In this document: piece after piece, positions 8,178-16,751 of the stretch
Layout: the number at the start of each line of letters is the position of its first letter
Position numbering within the stretch: position 1 is the stretch's first letter
DNA from: Nocardia sp. NRRL S-836
Lineage (GTDB): Bacteria; Actinomycetota; Actinomycetes; Mycobacteriales; Pseudonocardiaceae
Length of the DNA: 64,000 bases
Assembly (NCBI RefSeq): GCF_001279525.1
Contig: NZ_LGDY01000013.1
Span: 62,001 to 126,000, forward strand
Reading direction: 5' to 3'
The notes under the pieces: generated by a model
Told to the model about the DNA's origin: nothing
The model's input: the letters and a program-made list of their open reading frames with translations, nothing else
The model's database searches: none
Translations under genes and position numbers: made by a program

Positions 8178-9638
8178 CTAGCGGGCCGGGGCGTGGTCGA
8201 CGTGGAGACCGGCGAGCGCCGCGCGCAGACCGGCCGTCGAGCCCCTGTCGTCGGTGGCCTGTTCGATCTCGGCGGCGAGATCGGGGCCGTGGAACGTCGT
8301 GGTGCCGAGCCAGTCGGACTCCCAGTGCGCCTGGTGCTGGTCCGCGAGGGTCAGCTCGACCAGCGCGGTCAGCTCCCCGATCAGCAGGCCGCGGGCGAAC
8401 TCGCGTCGCACCCGCTGCCCGGACGTGCCGCTGCCGGGCCGGACGTCGGTGCGCAGCAACGAGGTCAGCTCGCCCGCGTCGAACAGGTCGAGCACGGCGC
8501 CGAGCGAGCCGCCGCCGACCCGCACCAGCCGCCGCGACCGATCCACCCTGGTCGCGCGGACCGCGGTGTGCGACAACGTCGCCCAGTCGACGCGCCTCTT
8601 CACGCCGAGCTCCTCGACCAGCTCACCGACCAGCGTCTTGTCCATCACCGCGCCGTTGTCCGCGAGCAGTGCACCGGCCGGCCGGTCGGGTCCCTTGCCG
8701 GGCACGGCCAGCGCGGTGACCGCGGCGATCCGCTCCGGCAGCGGCGGGTGCGAGTCGTACCGGCTGAGCACGCGCTCGGGCGGGTTCTCCCGCACCTCGT
8801 CGAGGTGGGCGCGCAGCTCCGGCGAGCCGCGCAGCCCCGCGAACGCCTCGAAGATCGTCGTCGGCAGGAACCCCGCCTCCCAGGCCGGGCGGAAGTGCCG
8901 GTCGTGGAACAGGGTCCAGGCGGCGTGGACCACCGGGAGCTCCCGCAGCGAGCTCACCGCGGCCTCGGTCCCGGCGATCCGGGTGGCCGTCGCGTCGGCG
9001 GCGAGCTCCTGCTGACGTGACAGGGACGCGGTCACCGCGAAGTAGAGGTTCGCGTAGAGCGCGAACATCCCGGCGACCACGGCGTGGTACCAGGAGCGGT
9101 TGTCCAGCTTGGCGAGCACGCGGATCAGCGCGACCCGCCCGGCCACCACCACGCCCGTCAACCTCGTGTCGCGGTTGCTGTAGTGGCCCAGCTCGTGCGC
9201 GAGGACGAAGCTCAGCTGCCGCTCGGTCAGGCACGCGAGCAGCGGCGCGCCCACGTACATCCGGCGGGTGGTCGCGATGAGCCCGAGCAGCCTGGTGCGC
9301 TGGGACACCGCGGCGTTCGCCTCCGGCACGATGAAGACGCGGTCCGGCGGACGCGTGCCGACCTCGGCGGCGAGGCGGCGGACCAGCGCCCACAGCTCGG
9401 GCTCGTCCTGCTCGCCGACCGGTTGACCGCGCACCTCGTCGTCCGAGGTACCCGCGATCGTGAACAGGCTGCTGAGCAGCGCGAACGCCAGCATTCCCTC
9501 GACCCCGAGGGACCACAGGAAGGCGATCGGCCGGTCGTTGACGAAGAACAGCACGTCGACCAGGACGATTCCGGCCAGCACCGCCAGCACCAGGACGTAC
9601 GTCCCGAGCAGCAGCGCCAGCGCGACAACAGCACGCAT
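8178..9638 (-). CDS. M48-family membrane metalloprotease
   Basis: This encodes 486 residues. ATG 9638 is preferred because GGGGGGA lies five bases upstream; the adjacent GTG at 9641 is too close. Two hydrophobic segments open the protein (residues 3-30 and about 42-66), and further ones lie around 185-215. HELGH at about residues 148-152 is the zinc site of M48/Ste24-HtpX peptidases, and the downstream ELAADATATRIAG supplies the third ligand (E..AD). The C-terminal 150 residues are soluble. HtpX-type enzymes degrade or process membrane proteins in quality control. The gene leads a two-gene unit with the TPR-like gene. Confidence 0.85.
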   Translation of the reverse strand: MRAVVALALLLGTYVLVLAVLAGIVLVDVLFFVNDRPIAFLWSLGVEGMLAFALLSSLFTIAGTSDDEVRGQPVGEQDEPELWALVRRLAAEVGTRPPDRVFIVPEANAAVSQRTRLLGLIATTRRMYVGAPLLACLTERQLSFVLAHELGHYSNRDTRLTGVVVAGRVALIRVLAKLDNRSWYHAVVAGMFALYANLYFAVTASLSRQQELAADATATRIAGTEAAVSSLRELPVVHAAWTLFHDRHFRPAWEAGFLPTTIFEAFAGLRGSPELRAHLDEVRENPPERVLSRYDSHPPLPERIAAVTALAVPGKGPDRPAGALLADNGAVMDKTLVGELVEELGVKRRVDWATLSHTAVRATRVDRSRRLVRVGGGSLGAVLDLFDAGELTSLLRTDVRPGSGTSGQRVRREFARGLLIGELTALVELTLADQHQAHWESDWLGTTTFHGPDLAAEIEQATDDRGSTAGLRAALAGLHVDHAPAR

Positions 9639-9698
9639 CACTTCCCCCCACGCACCGCTCCCCAGCGGTGGAAGTGAGAGTGTGCACGATCAACGGTC

Positions 9699-10670
9699 CT
9701 ACCGGGCAGCGTGTTTCCAGAAGTCGCGCATCACCGGCACCGGCTCGGGGCTCGTCATGGCGGTGCGGGTGAGCAGAACGGTCACCTTGTCCTGCGACGG
9801 GACCACGTGCGCGGCCGTGCCGGAACCGCCGACCCAGCCGTAGCGGCCGGGCACGTTCCACGGGTTGATCTCCGCGATGTCGACGCTGCCGCCGTGGCCC
9901 CAGCCCTGCCCCTCCAGGAACAGCCTGGCGGCCTCGCGCTCGTCCGCCGACGTGGTGTCGGTCGCCAGCACCGGCAGCAGGTCGCTCGCGAGCAGGCCGC
10001 GGCCGAACGCCAGCAGGTCGTTCGCGGTGGAGTTCAGCCCGCCCGCGCCGGAGGGGAAGACCGGGCTGGCGAAGCTCGTGGCGGTCATGCCGAACGGGCC
10101 GCAGACGCGGTCGGCGAGGAAGTCCGGCAACGACCCCGTGACGCGGTCGAGGAGCACGCCGAGCACGTCGTAACCGGTGTTGTAGAGCCATCCCGCACCC
10201 GGCTGGTGCAGCAGCGGGACCTCGGCGAGCTGCGGCAGCCACTCGTCCGGCGTGGGCAGCTCCGACGCACCGTGCAGGTGCGCTTTCGCGAACAGCAGCT
10301 GCGTGGCGGGCAACGAGAAGTCGGCCGTGAAGCCCCAGCCCGACCGCGACGACTGCAGGTGCCGCACGGTGATCGGCGTGGTCGCGGGCACCACGTCGTC
10401 GACCGGGCCCCGCGGCGTGCGGGCGACCTTCGGCTCGGCCAGTTCCGGCAGCCACTGAGCGATCGGGTCGTCCAGCGCGATCCGGCCGTCGCGCACCAGC
10501 AGCTGCGCGGCGTAGGCCACGACCGGCTTGGTGACCGAGGCGACCGCGAAGACCGAGTCGCGGGTCTCGCCGCCGAGCGCCGCGAACTCGACGTCGTCGC
10601 CGCGGGCCACGAGCGCCGCGGCGTTCGGCGTGGTCTCGCGGTGGGTCTCCAGCACGTTCTGCAGAGTCAT
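9699..10670 (-). CDS. Beta-lactamase-fold serine hydrolase
   Basis: This encodes 323 residues from ATG 10670 with AGGAGAAGG upstream. The SxxK motif is in VASVTKPVVAY (about residues 43-52). YNTGYDVLGVLLDRVTG provides the Tyr/Asn pair seen in class-C beta-lactamase, esterase and D-aminopeptidase relatives. No signal peptide is visible, so it is likely a cytosolic esterase or peptidase rather than a resistance enzyme. It lies upstream of nothing in the same direction and downstream of the thiolase gene (57 bases), so read-through from the lipid regulon is possible. Confidence 0.8.
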   Translation of the reverse strand: MTLQNVLETHRETTPNAAALVARGDDVEFAALGGETRDSVFAVASVTKPVVAYAAQLLVRDGRIALDDPIAQWLPELAEPKVARTPRGPVDDVVPATTPITVRHLQSSRSGWGFTADFSLPATQLLFAKAHLHGASELPTPDEWLPQLAEVPLLHQPGAGWLYNTGYDVLGVLLDRVTGSLPDFLADRVCGPFGMTATSFASPVFPSGAGGLNSTANDLLAFGRGLLASDLLPVLATDTTSADEREAARLFLEGQGWGHGGSVDIAEINPWNVPGRYGWVGGSGTAAHVVPSQDKVTVLLTRTAMTSPEPVPVMRDFWKHAAR

Positions 10671-10727
10671 GGCGCCATCCTTCTCCTGAACGGGTTCGGA
10701 TGGTCTGACCTCACGACCGCGCGGAAC

Positions 10728-11933
10728 TCATCGCTCCAGGATCGCCGTGATCCCCTGACCGCCGGCCGCGCAGATCGACACGAACCCGCGCCCGCTGCCC
10801 TTCTGGTGCAGCAGCTTGGCCAGGGTCGCCACGATCCGGGCGCCGGTCGCCGCGAACGGGTGACCCGCCGCGAGCGACGAGCCGTTGACGTTGAGCTTGG
10901 CGCGGTCGATCTCGCCGAGGTCGTCCTCCCAGGCCTTCAGCGTGGCGAGCACCTGCGACGCGAACGCCTCGTGCACCTCGTAGAAGTCGAACTCCTGCAG
11001 CTTGAGCCCTGCCTTCTCAAGCATGCGCGGTGCGGCGTGGACGGGTGCCATGAGCAGGCCCTCGTCGCCGTGCACGTAGTCGACGGCCGCGGTCTCGGCG
11101 GAGGTCAGGTAGGCGAGCACCGGGAGGTTGCGGGCCGCCGCCCACTCCTCGGTGGCGAGCAGGACCGCGGAGGCGCCGTCGGAAAGCGGGGTGGAGTTGC
11201 CGGCGGTCATCGTGTCGCCGAAGACCGGCTTCAGCTTGGCCAGCTTCTCGGGTGAGCTGTCCGGGCGCAGGTTCTGGTCACGGGTCAGGCCCAGGTAGGG
11301 CGTGACGAGGTCGTCGAAGAAGCCCTCGTCGTAGGCGCGGGCGAGGTTGCGGTGGCTGCGCGCGGTCAGCTCGTCCTGGTCCTCGCGGGTGATGCCGTAC
11401 TTCGCGGCGGTGACGGCAGCGTGCTCGCCCATCGACATGCCGGTGCGCGGTTCGCCGTTGCGCGGCAGGTGCGGGACGACGTGGCCGGGGCGCAGCTTGG
11501 TGAGCAGGCTGACCTTGCGGGTGCGGTTGAACTCCAGCAGCAGCTTGCGGAAGTTCTCGTTCACGCCGATCGGGGCGTCGCTGGTGGTGTCGACGCCACC
11601 GGCGATGCCGGCCTCGATCTGGCCGAGCGCGATCTTGTTCGCCACCGCGATGACGGCCTGCAGCCCCGTGCCGCACGCCTGCTGGAGGTCGTAGGCGGGG
11701 GTCTGCGGGCTGAGCCGGCTGCCCAGCACCGACTCGCGGACGAGGTTGAAGTCGCGCGAGTGCTTGAGCACGGCGCCGGCGACCACCTCGCCGAGTCGTT
11801 CGCCCTGCAACCCGAACCGGCTGACCAGCCCGTCCAGCACCGCGGTGAACATGTCCTGGTTCGACGCGGTGGCGTACGGGCCGTTCGAGCGGGCGAACGG
11901 GATGCGGTTGCCGCCGATGATCGCTACTCGCAT
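10728..11933 (-). CDS. fadA2: Acetyl-CoA acetyltransferase (FadA2/FadI-type thiolase)
   Basis: This encodes 401 residues from an ATG. It matches the mycobacterial FadA2 type closely in outline: GGNRIPFARS, SNQDMFTA, AVLKHSRDFNLVRE and DLQQACGTGLQA. Cys87 in QQACGTG is the acyl-enzyme nucleophile, and HEAFASQ, GHPFAATG and CAAGGQG provide the rest of the active site. The enzyme cleaves 3-oxoacyl-CoA with CoA or runs in reverse. It is divergent from the FabG4-like gene, as in the M. tuberculosis Rv0241c-Rv0243 neighbourhood. The control region between them holds two palindromes that recur before the SCP2 gene, so it is probably under the TetR protein encoded at 13987. Confidence 0.9.
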   Translation of the reverse strand: MRVAIIGGNRIPFARSNGPYATASNQDMFTAVLDGLVSRFGLQGERLGEVVAGAVLKHSRDFNLVRESVLGSRLSPQTPAYDLQQACGTGLQAVIAVANKIALGQIEAGIAGGVDTTSDAPIGVNENFRKLLLEFNRTRKVSLLTKLRPGHVVPHLPRNGEPRTGMSMGEHAAVTAAKYGITREDQDELTARSHRNLARAYDEGFFDDLVTPYLGLTRDQNLRPDSSPEKLAKLKPVFGDTMTAGNSTPLSDGASAVLLATEEWAAARNLPVLAYLTSAETAAVDYVHGDEGLLMAPVHAAPRMLEKAGLKLQEFDFYEVHEAFASQVLATLKAWEDDLGEIDRAKLNVNGSSLAAGHPFAATGARIVATLAKLLHQKGSGRGFVSICAAGGQGITAILER

Positions 11934-11946
11934 GCCGCCATACTAC

Positions 11947-11976
11947 CTACTAGCGGGTAGACTTACTAGCGAGTAG
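11947..11976. promoter_or_regulatory. Paired TetR operator between thiolase and fabG4
   Basis: CTACTAGCGGGTAG (11947-11960) and TTACTAGCGAGTAG (11963-11976) are two imperfect palindromes 16 bases apart. The same pair with the same spacing occurs at 14676-14705. They fill the 53-base gap between the divergent starts. Operator function is inferred. Confidence 0.75.
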
Positions 11977-11986
11977 GTTGTTCGGC

Positions 11987-13222
11987 GTGGACAGGTACCA
12001 GAAGTTCGCATCTTCGGGGCTGGGGCGCCAGCTCGTGCGCAGGCTCGGCCTGCCGAACCCGTACCCACTCCGTCGCGACGCGGCCCTCGCCACCCCCGCG
12101 CTGGTCGGTGGCGCCGATCGGTTGCCCTTCCTCAAGCAGCTGGAAACCGGATCGGCCCCGTACGGCGCGCTGGTGTTCGACGCCTCCGACATCGCGACGG
12201 TCGGCGACCTGCGGCAACTGCACGACTTCTTCCACCCGGTGATCACGCGGCTCGGGCCGTGCGGGCGGGTCGTCGTCATCGGGCGGTCACCGGACACAGT
12301 GGCGCAGCGGGCGCTCGAAGGGTTCGTCCGGTCGGTCGGCAAGGAGCTGCGCCGCGGCGGGACGGCGAACCTGGTGTACGTGGCCGACGGCGCGGAGGAC
12401 GGCGCCGAGTCGACGCTGCGGTTCCTGCTGTCCGGGCGGTCGGCGTACGTGTCCGGGCAGGTGGTCCACGTGTCGGGGGCCGCGGCGCCCGGCACGCTGG
12501 AGGGCAAGGTCGCGCTGGTCACCGGCGCGTCGCGGGGCATCGGCGAGGCCATCGCGGCGACGCTGGCCCGCGACGGCGCGCACGTGGTGTGCCTGGACGT
12601 GCCCGCGGCCGGCGAGGACCTGTCGAAGGTCGCCAACGCCGTGGGCGGCTCGGCGCTGCAGCTCGACATCACCGGCGACCCGGCGAAGCTGACGTCGTAC
12701 CTGCTCGAACGGCACGGCGGCGTGGACGTCGTCGTGCACAACGCGGGCATCACCCGCGACAAGACGCTGGCGCGCATGGACGCGTCGAAGTGGGACGCGG
12801 TGCTGGAGGTCAACCTCGCCTGCCAGGAACGGGTCAACGCGGCGTTGCTGGAGGGCGACGTGCTGCGGACCGGCGGGCGGATCGTCGGGGTGTCGTCGAT
12901 CGCCGGGATCGCGGGCAACGTCGGGCAGACCAACTACGCCACGTCGAAGGCCGGCGTGATCGGCATGGTGAAGTCGCTCGCTCCGGTGCTCGCCGAGCGC
13001 GGGGCCACGATCAACGCCGTGGCGCCCGGTTTCATCGAGACGAAGATGACCGCCGCTGTGCCGTTGCTGACCCGCGAGGTCGGACGGCGGATGAACAGCC
13101 TGTCGCAGGGCGGTCTGCCCTCGGACGTGGCAGAGACCGTCGCGTGGTTCGCCGCGCCCGGATCCGGTGGCGTGAACGGCAACGTCGTGCGGGTGTGCGG
13201 CCAGATGCTGCTGGGGGCGTGA
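11987..13222 (+). CDS. fabG4: 3-oxoacyl-(ACP/CoA) reductase, FabG4-type
   Basis: This encodes 411 residues from GTG 11987 (VDRYQKFASSGLGRQLVRRL). The length and layout match the high-molecular-weight FabG (FabG4, Rv0242c): an N-terminal flavodoxin-like domain of about 170 residues, then a classical SDR domain. The SDR part has VALVTGASRGIGEAIAATLA (NAD(P) loop), NAGITRD, SSIAGIAGN with the catalytic Ser, and YATSKAG with Tyr and Lys. It reduces long-chain 3-oxoacyl-CoA, usually with NADH in this subgroup. The stop TGA overlaps the next start (TGATG), so it is translationally coupled to the dehydratase gene. The promoter lies in the operator pair upstream. Confidence 0.9.
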   Translation: MDRYQKFASSGLGRQLVRRLGLPNPYPLRRDAALATPALVGGADRLPFLKQLETGSAPYGALVFDASDIATVGDLRQLHDFFHPVITRLGPCGRVVVIGRSPDTVAQRALEGFVRSVGKELRRGGTANLVYVADGAEDGAESTLRFLLSGRSAYVSGQVVHVSGAAAPGTLEGKVALVTGASRGIGEAIAATLARDGAHVVCLDVPAAGEDLSKVANAVGGSALQLDITGDPAKLTSYLLERHGGVDVVVHNAGITRDKTLARMDASKWDAVLEVNLACQERVNAALLEGDVLRTGGRIVGVSSIAGIAGNVGQTNYATSKAGVIGMVKSLAPVLAERGATINAVAPGFIETKMTAAVPLLTREVGRRMNSLSQGGLPSDVAETVAWFAAPGSGGVNGNVVRVCGQMLLGA

Positions 13223-13998
13223 TGTTGCTGAAGGCGGCGCTCACGTCGTTCCGCCGCGGTGACTCGCTCACGGCGGCGCCGGTCTCGGCCACGCACGACG
13301 TCTCGCTCAAGCACCTGGCCGCGTACAACGAGGTGTGCGGGTTCGGGCTACGCGACGCGTTGCCGCTGACCTACCCGCACGTGCTGGGCTTCCCGTCGCA
13401 GATGCGGCTGATGACGGGGCCGGGGTTCCCGTTCCCGTTGCCCGGCCTCGTTCACGTCGCGAACCGGATCACGCAGTCGCGGCCGTTGACGCTGGACGAG
13501 CCGCTGGAGATCACGGTGTCGGCGCGCGACCTGCGCGAGCACCCGCAGGGCACCCAGGTCGACGTGGTGACGTCGGTGTCCGGGGTGTGGGAGGGCGTGT
13601 CGACCTACCTGCGGCGCACCCGGTCCGGTTCGTCGTCGGGCGAGGAGCTGCAGCGTCCGGCCGGGTCCGCGGTGTGGCGGGTGCCCGCGGACATCGGGCG
13701 GCGCTACGGCGCGGTGTCCGGCGACCGCAACCCGATCCACCTGCACCCGTTGAGCGCCAAGCTGTTCGGGTTCACCAGGGCGATCGCGCACGGGATGTGG
13801 ACGAAGGCGCGCTGCCTGGCCGCTCTGGAGGGGCGGCTGCCGGAGGCGGTGGCGGTCGACGTGAGGTTCAAGAAGCCGTTGCTGATCCCGGGACGCGTGG
13901 AGTTCTCCGCGCGCGAGAACCCGGACGGCTGGGAGTTCGCCGTCTGGGGCAAGGGCCCGCACCTGGTGGGGTCAACGGGGCTGGGCTCAGCGACGTGA
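13222..13998 (+). CDS. htdX: MaoC-type (R)-3-hydroxyacyl dehydratase, HtdX-like
   Basis: This encodes 258 residues from the ATG overlapping the FabG4 stop, with GGGGG upstream. The C-terminal hot-dog domain has YGAVSGDRNPIHLHPLSAKL and AIAHGMWTKARCLAAL, the hydratase signature with its Asp and His. The N-terminal half (KHLAAYNEVCGFGLRDALPL, then TYPHVLGFPSQMRLM) matches the HtdX/Rv0241c type. The enzyme dehydrates or hydrates 3-hydroxyacyl-CoA/ACP. With FabG4 and the thiolase it forms three steps of a CoA-based elongation or degradation cycle. The 3' end overlaps the convergent TetR gene by 12 bases. Confidence 0.9.
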   Translation: MLLKAALTSFRRGDSLTAAPVSATHDVSLKHLAAYNEVCGFGLRDALPLTYPHVLGFPSQMRLMTGPGFPFPLPGLVHVANRITQSRPLTLDEPLEITVSARDLREHPQGTQVDVVTSVSGVWEGVSTYLRRTRSGSSSGEELQRPAGSAVWRVPADIGRRYGAVSGDRNPIHLHPLSAKLFGFTRAIAHGMWTKARCLAALEGRLPEAVAVDVRFKKPLLIPGRVEFSARENPDGWEFAVWGKGPHLVGSTGLGSAT

Positions 13999-14622
13999 CG
14001 GCGGGTGCCAGACGTTGCCGTCGACCAGGTCGCCGAAGCCCATCCACACGAGGTTCATGAGCCGGGCGGCGACCACGCCGGCCGGCTCCTCCGGGTGGTC
14101 GAGCCACCAGTCCGCGAGCGACTCACCGGCACCGACGAGCGCGGCGGCCAGCGACTCGGCCTCCAGCTTGGTCGCCGGCGCCTTGGTCGACTGGGTGAGC
14201 AGCGCCGCAACCAGCGACACCGCCCGCCCGCGCATGTCGGCGAGCTCGGCGGCGAACGGCCCGCCCTGCGAGGACGCCTGCCGGTGCAGCACCTGCCAGC
14301 TCGACCGGTTCTCCCCGACGAACCCGAAGAACGCCCGCAGCCCGCTCCACAGCTGCACGTCCGGTTCCTGGTCGGGTTCGACCCCGGTCGCGATGGCCTC
14401 GATCATCCTGGTGGCCTCGCGCCGGATGCAGGTCGCGAACAGCTCCTCCTTCGACCCCAGGTAGGCGTAGAGCATCGGTTTGGAGATGCCGGCGACGTCG
14501 GAGATCTCGTCCATCGACGCCGCGTGGAAGCCGAGCCGCGAGAACACGTCGATGGCGGCGTCCATGATCTGCCGCTCACGCACCGCGCGTGGCAAGCGCT
14601 TGGCTCGACCTTCTGTGCGCAT
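13987..14622 (-). CDS. TetR-family regulator of the lipid locus
   Basis: This encodes 211 residues. ATG 14622 is chosen because GAGGGG lies five bases upstream; the GTG just before it is too close. The N-terminal HTH reads RQIMDAAIDVFSRLGFHAAS, then MDEISDVAGISKPMLYAYLG and SKEELF. The remainder is a helical ligand-binding domain; WWLDHPEEP and WMGFGDLVDG are typical of TetR proteins near mycobacterial fatty-acid genes. The shared intergenic region with the SCP2 gene has the operator pair at 14676-14705, so autoregulation and control of both flanking promoters are likely. The ligand is probably an acyl-CoA, by analogy only. Confidence 0.85.
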   Translation of the reverse strand: MRTEGRAKRLPRAVRERQIMDAAIDVFSRLGFHAASMDEISDVAGISKPMLYAYLGSKEELFATCIRREATRMIEAIATGVEPDQEPDVQLWSGLRAFFGFVGENRSSWQVLHRQASSQGGPFAAELADMRGRAVSLVAALLTQSTKAPATKLEAESLAAALVGAGESLADWWLDHPEEPAGVVAARLMNLVWMGFGDLVDGNVWHPPSRR

Positions 14623-14675
14623 CACTACCCCTCAGTCAGGAGGTGCAAGATTATCCGATCGGCTTGCCGCTCTAT

Positions 14676-14705
14676 CTACTCACCAGTAGTCTTACTCGCG
14701 AGTAG
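14676..14705. promoter_or_regulatory. Paired TetR operator between tetR and the SCP2 gene
   Basis: CTACTCACCAGTAG (14676-14689) and TTACTCGCGAGTAG (14692-14705) are two palindromes 16 bases apart, repeating the arrangement at 11947-11976. The joint consensus is YTACT-N4-RGTAG, with the second site of each pair the better palindrome. Confidence 0.75.
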
Positions 14706-14723
14706 GTACCAGGAGGTGTCTCG

Positions 14724-15353
14724 ATGACGCTCGACCTCACGACCGAGGCGATCGCGAAGCTCAGCCCGGCCGAGCTGATCAGCACGTTGCGGCAGATCTC
14801 ACCGGACGATCCCGCGCTCAAGGACGTCGACATCGACGTCATCGCGCGCGGCATCGACCCGAAGAAGCTCGGCAAGGACGACTTCGCCGCGCTGCTGAAC
14901 GCACTCGGCGCGCTGGCCGACGGCGGCGCCGACCTCGACCTCTCGAAGATGGACCCGTCGAACTTCGCCCGCATCATCTCGCGCGCCTCGAAGGACCAGA
15001 TCGAGGCCGTCGTGGCGGACCCGGCCCTGCGCGTGCGGGTGCTGGACGAGGTGTTCCGCCGCATGGAGGTCCACTTCCGCGCGGACCGGGCGGGTGCGAC
15101 TCGCGCCGTCGTGCACTTCCACGTGCTCGAAGACGTCTACGAGGCCATCATCGAAGACGCGCAGTGCACCATCAACAAGGGCGTCACGCGCGAGGCCCGT
15201 GCCATCGTGACGCTGACACCGGCCGACTTCCTCAAGCTCGCGACCGGCAACGCGTCGGCTCCCGTGCTGTTCATGACGGGCAAGCTGAAGGTCAAGGGCG
15301 ACCTGGGGTTCGCGGCCGGGTTCATGAGCCTGTTCAACATCCCGAAGGCGTAG
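14724..15353 (+). CDS. SCP2 sterol-binding-domain protein
   Basis: This encodes 209 residues from an ATG with AGGAGG at the right spacing. The last 110 residues (VHFRADRAGATRAVVHFHVL, then INKGVTREARAIVTLTPADF and FMTGKLKVKGDLGFAAGFMS) are the SCP2 fold, which binds sterols or acyl-CoA in a hydrophobic tunnel. The first 90 residues are helical and acidic. It is the first gene of a two-gene unit with the acyl-CoA dehydrogenase (12-base gap) and is read from the TetR operator region. A role as lipid carrier for that enzyme is inferred. Confidence 0.85.
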   Translation: MTLDLTTEAIAKLSPAELISTLRQISPDDPALKDVDIDVIARGIDPKKLGKDDFAALLNALGALADGGADLDLSKMDPSNFARIISRASKDQIEAVVADPALRVRVLDEVFRRMEVHFRADRAGATRAVVHFHVLEDVYEAIIEDAQCTINKGVTREARAIVTLTPADFLKLATGNASAPVLFMTGKLKVKGDLGFAAGFMSLFNIPKA

Positions 15354-15365
15354 GAAGGTTCTCCA

Positions 15366-16580
15366 GTGGGTGGCTTCTCGCTCGAACTGAACGAAGACCA
15401 GACCGACCTGCGCGACTGGGTGCACGGCTTCGCCCGCGACGTGATCAGGCCGGCCGCCTCCGAGTGGGACGAGCGCGAGGAGACGCCGTGGCCGGTGATC
15501 CAGGAGGCCGCGAAGATCGGCCTCTACGGCTTCGAAGCCCTCGCGACCTGGTTCGCCGACCCGATCGGCCTCTCGCTGCCCATCGCGACCGAGGAGCTGT
15601 TCTGGGGCGACGCGGGCATCGCGCTGTCGTTGATGGGCACCGGTCTCGCCGTCGCCGGCATCTTCGCCGGTGGCGAGCCCGAGCAGCTGGCCGAGTGGGT
15701 GCCGGAGTGCTTCGGTGACGAGTCGGACCCGAAGCTGGCGGCGTTCTGCGCCTCCGAGCCGCAGGCCGGCTCCGACGTGGCCGGGTACCGCACGCGGGCG
15801 CGGTACGACGAGGCCACCGACGAGTGGGTGCTGAACGGCCAGAAGGCCTGGGCCACCAACGGCGGCATCGCGAACGTGCACGTCGTGACGGCGGTCGTGG
15901 ACCCGGCTCTGGGCTCTCGTGGCCAGGCCGGCTTCATCGTTCCGCCCGGCACGCCGGGCCTGTCCTCTCCCGGCAAGATCAAGAAGCACGGGATGCGTGC
16001 GTCGCACACGGCGGACGTGTTCCTGGACGACGTGCGGGTGCCCGGCCGTTGCGTGCTCGGCGGCCGCGAACGGCTGGAAGCCCGCCTGGCACGCGCCCGC
16101 GAGGGCCTGAAGGCCGGCGGCCAGGCGGCGATGGCGACGTTCGAGACCACCCGCCCGACCGTCGGCGCGATGGCCGTGGGTGTCGCCCGTGCCGCCTACG
16201 ACTACGCGCTGGAGTACGCGAAGGACCGCGAGGCGTTCGGCCGCAAGATCATCGAGAACCAGTCGATCGCGTTCGACCTCGCGAACATGCGGATGGAGAT
16301 CGACGCGTCCCGGCTCCTGGTGTGGCGCGCGGCCTGGATGGGCCGCAACAACGTGCCGTTCACCGCGGGCGAGGGCTCGATGTCGAAGCTCAAGGCGTCC
16401 GAGGTGTCGGTGTGGGCGACCGAGCGGGCGATCCACATCCTCGGCGGGGCCGGGTACACGCGCGAGCACCCGGTGGAGCGGATGCACCGGGACGCGAAGA
16501 TCTTCACGATCTTCGAGGGGACGTCGGAGATCCAGCGGCTGGTGGTGTCGCGCATGATCTCGGGGATGCAGATCAAGTGA
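15366..16580 (+). CDS. Acyl-CoA dehydrogenase
   Basis: This encodes 404 residues from a GTG. The layout is that of FAD-dependent acyl-CoA dehydrogenases. The helical N-terminus is NEDQTDLRDWVHGFARDVIR; the middle domain has CASEPQAGSDVAGYRTRA and WVLNGQKAWATNGGIA; the C-terminal domain has YALEYAKDREAFGRKI and IFEGTSEIQRLVVSRMI. It introduces the alpha-beta double bond and passes electrons to ETF. The chain-length class and catalytic Glu position cannot be fixed by eye. It follows the SCP2 gene by 12 bases, in the same TetR-controlled unit. Confidence 0.9.
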   Translation: MGGFSLELNEDQTDLRDWVHGFARDVIRPAASEWDEREETPWPVIQEAAKIGLYGFEALATWFADPIGLSLPIATEELFWGDAGIALSLMGTGLAVAGIFAGGEPEQLAEWVPECFGDESDPKLAAFCASEPQAGSDVAGYRTRARYDEATDEWVLNGQKAWATNGGIANVHVVTAVVDPALGSRGQAGFIVPPGTPGLSSPGKIKKHGMRASHTADVFLDDVRVPGRCVLGGRERLEARLARAREGLKAGGQAAMATFETTRPTVGAMAVGVARAAYDYALEYAKDREAFGRKIIENQSIAFDLANMRMEIDASRLLVWRAAWMGRNNVPFTAGEGSMSKLKASEVSVWATERAIHILGGAGYTREHPVERMHRDAKIFTIFEGTSEIQRLVVSRMISGMQIK

Positions 16581-16751
16581 TCCGCGCGGGCGGGCGTGGC
16601 GACAGCAGGTCCGTGCCCGCCCAGCGGTGAAGCCCTCGCCTTCTGCGGGTCCCGCTGACCGGATGACCGCGGAAACGCGGGGTGACGATGCGCCCGATCC
16701 GGTGACCCCGACGACCCGTGGGTGGGCTCGGTGAGGCCCTATCCTCCGGCC

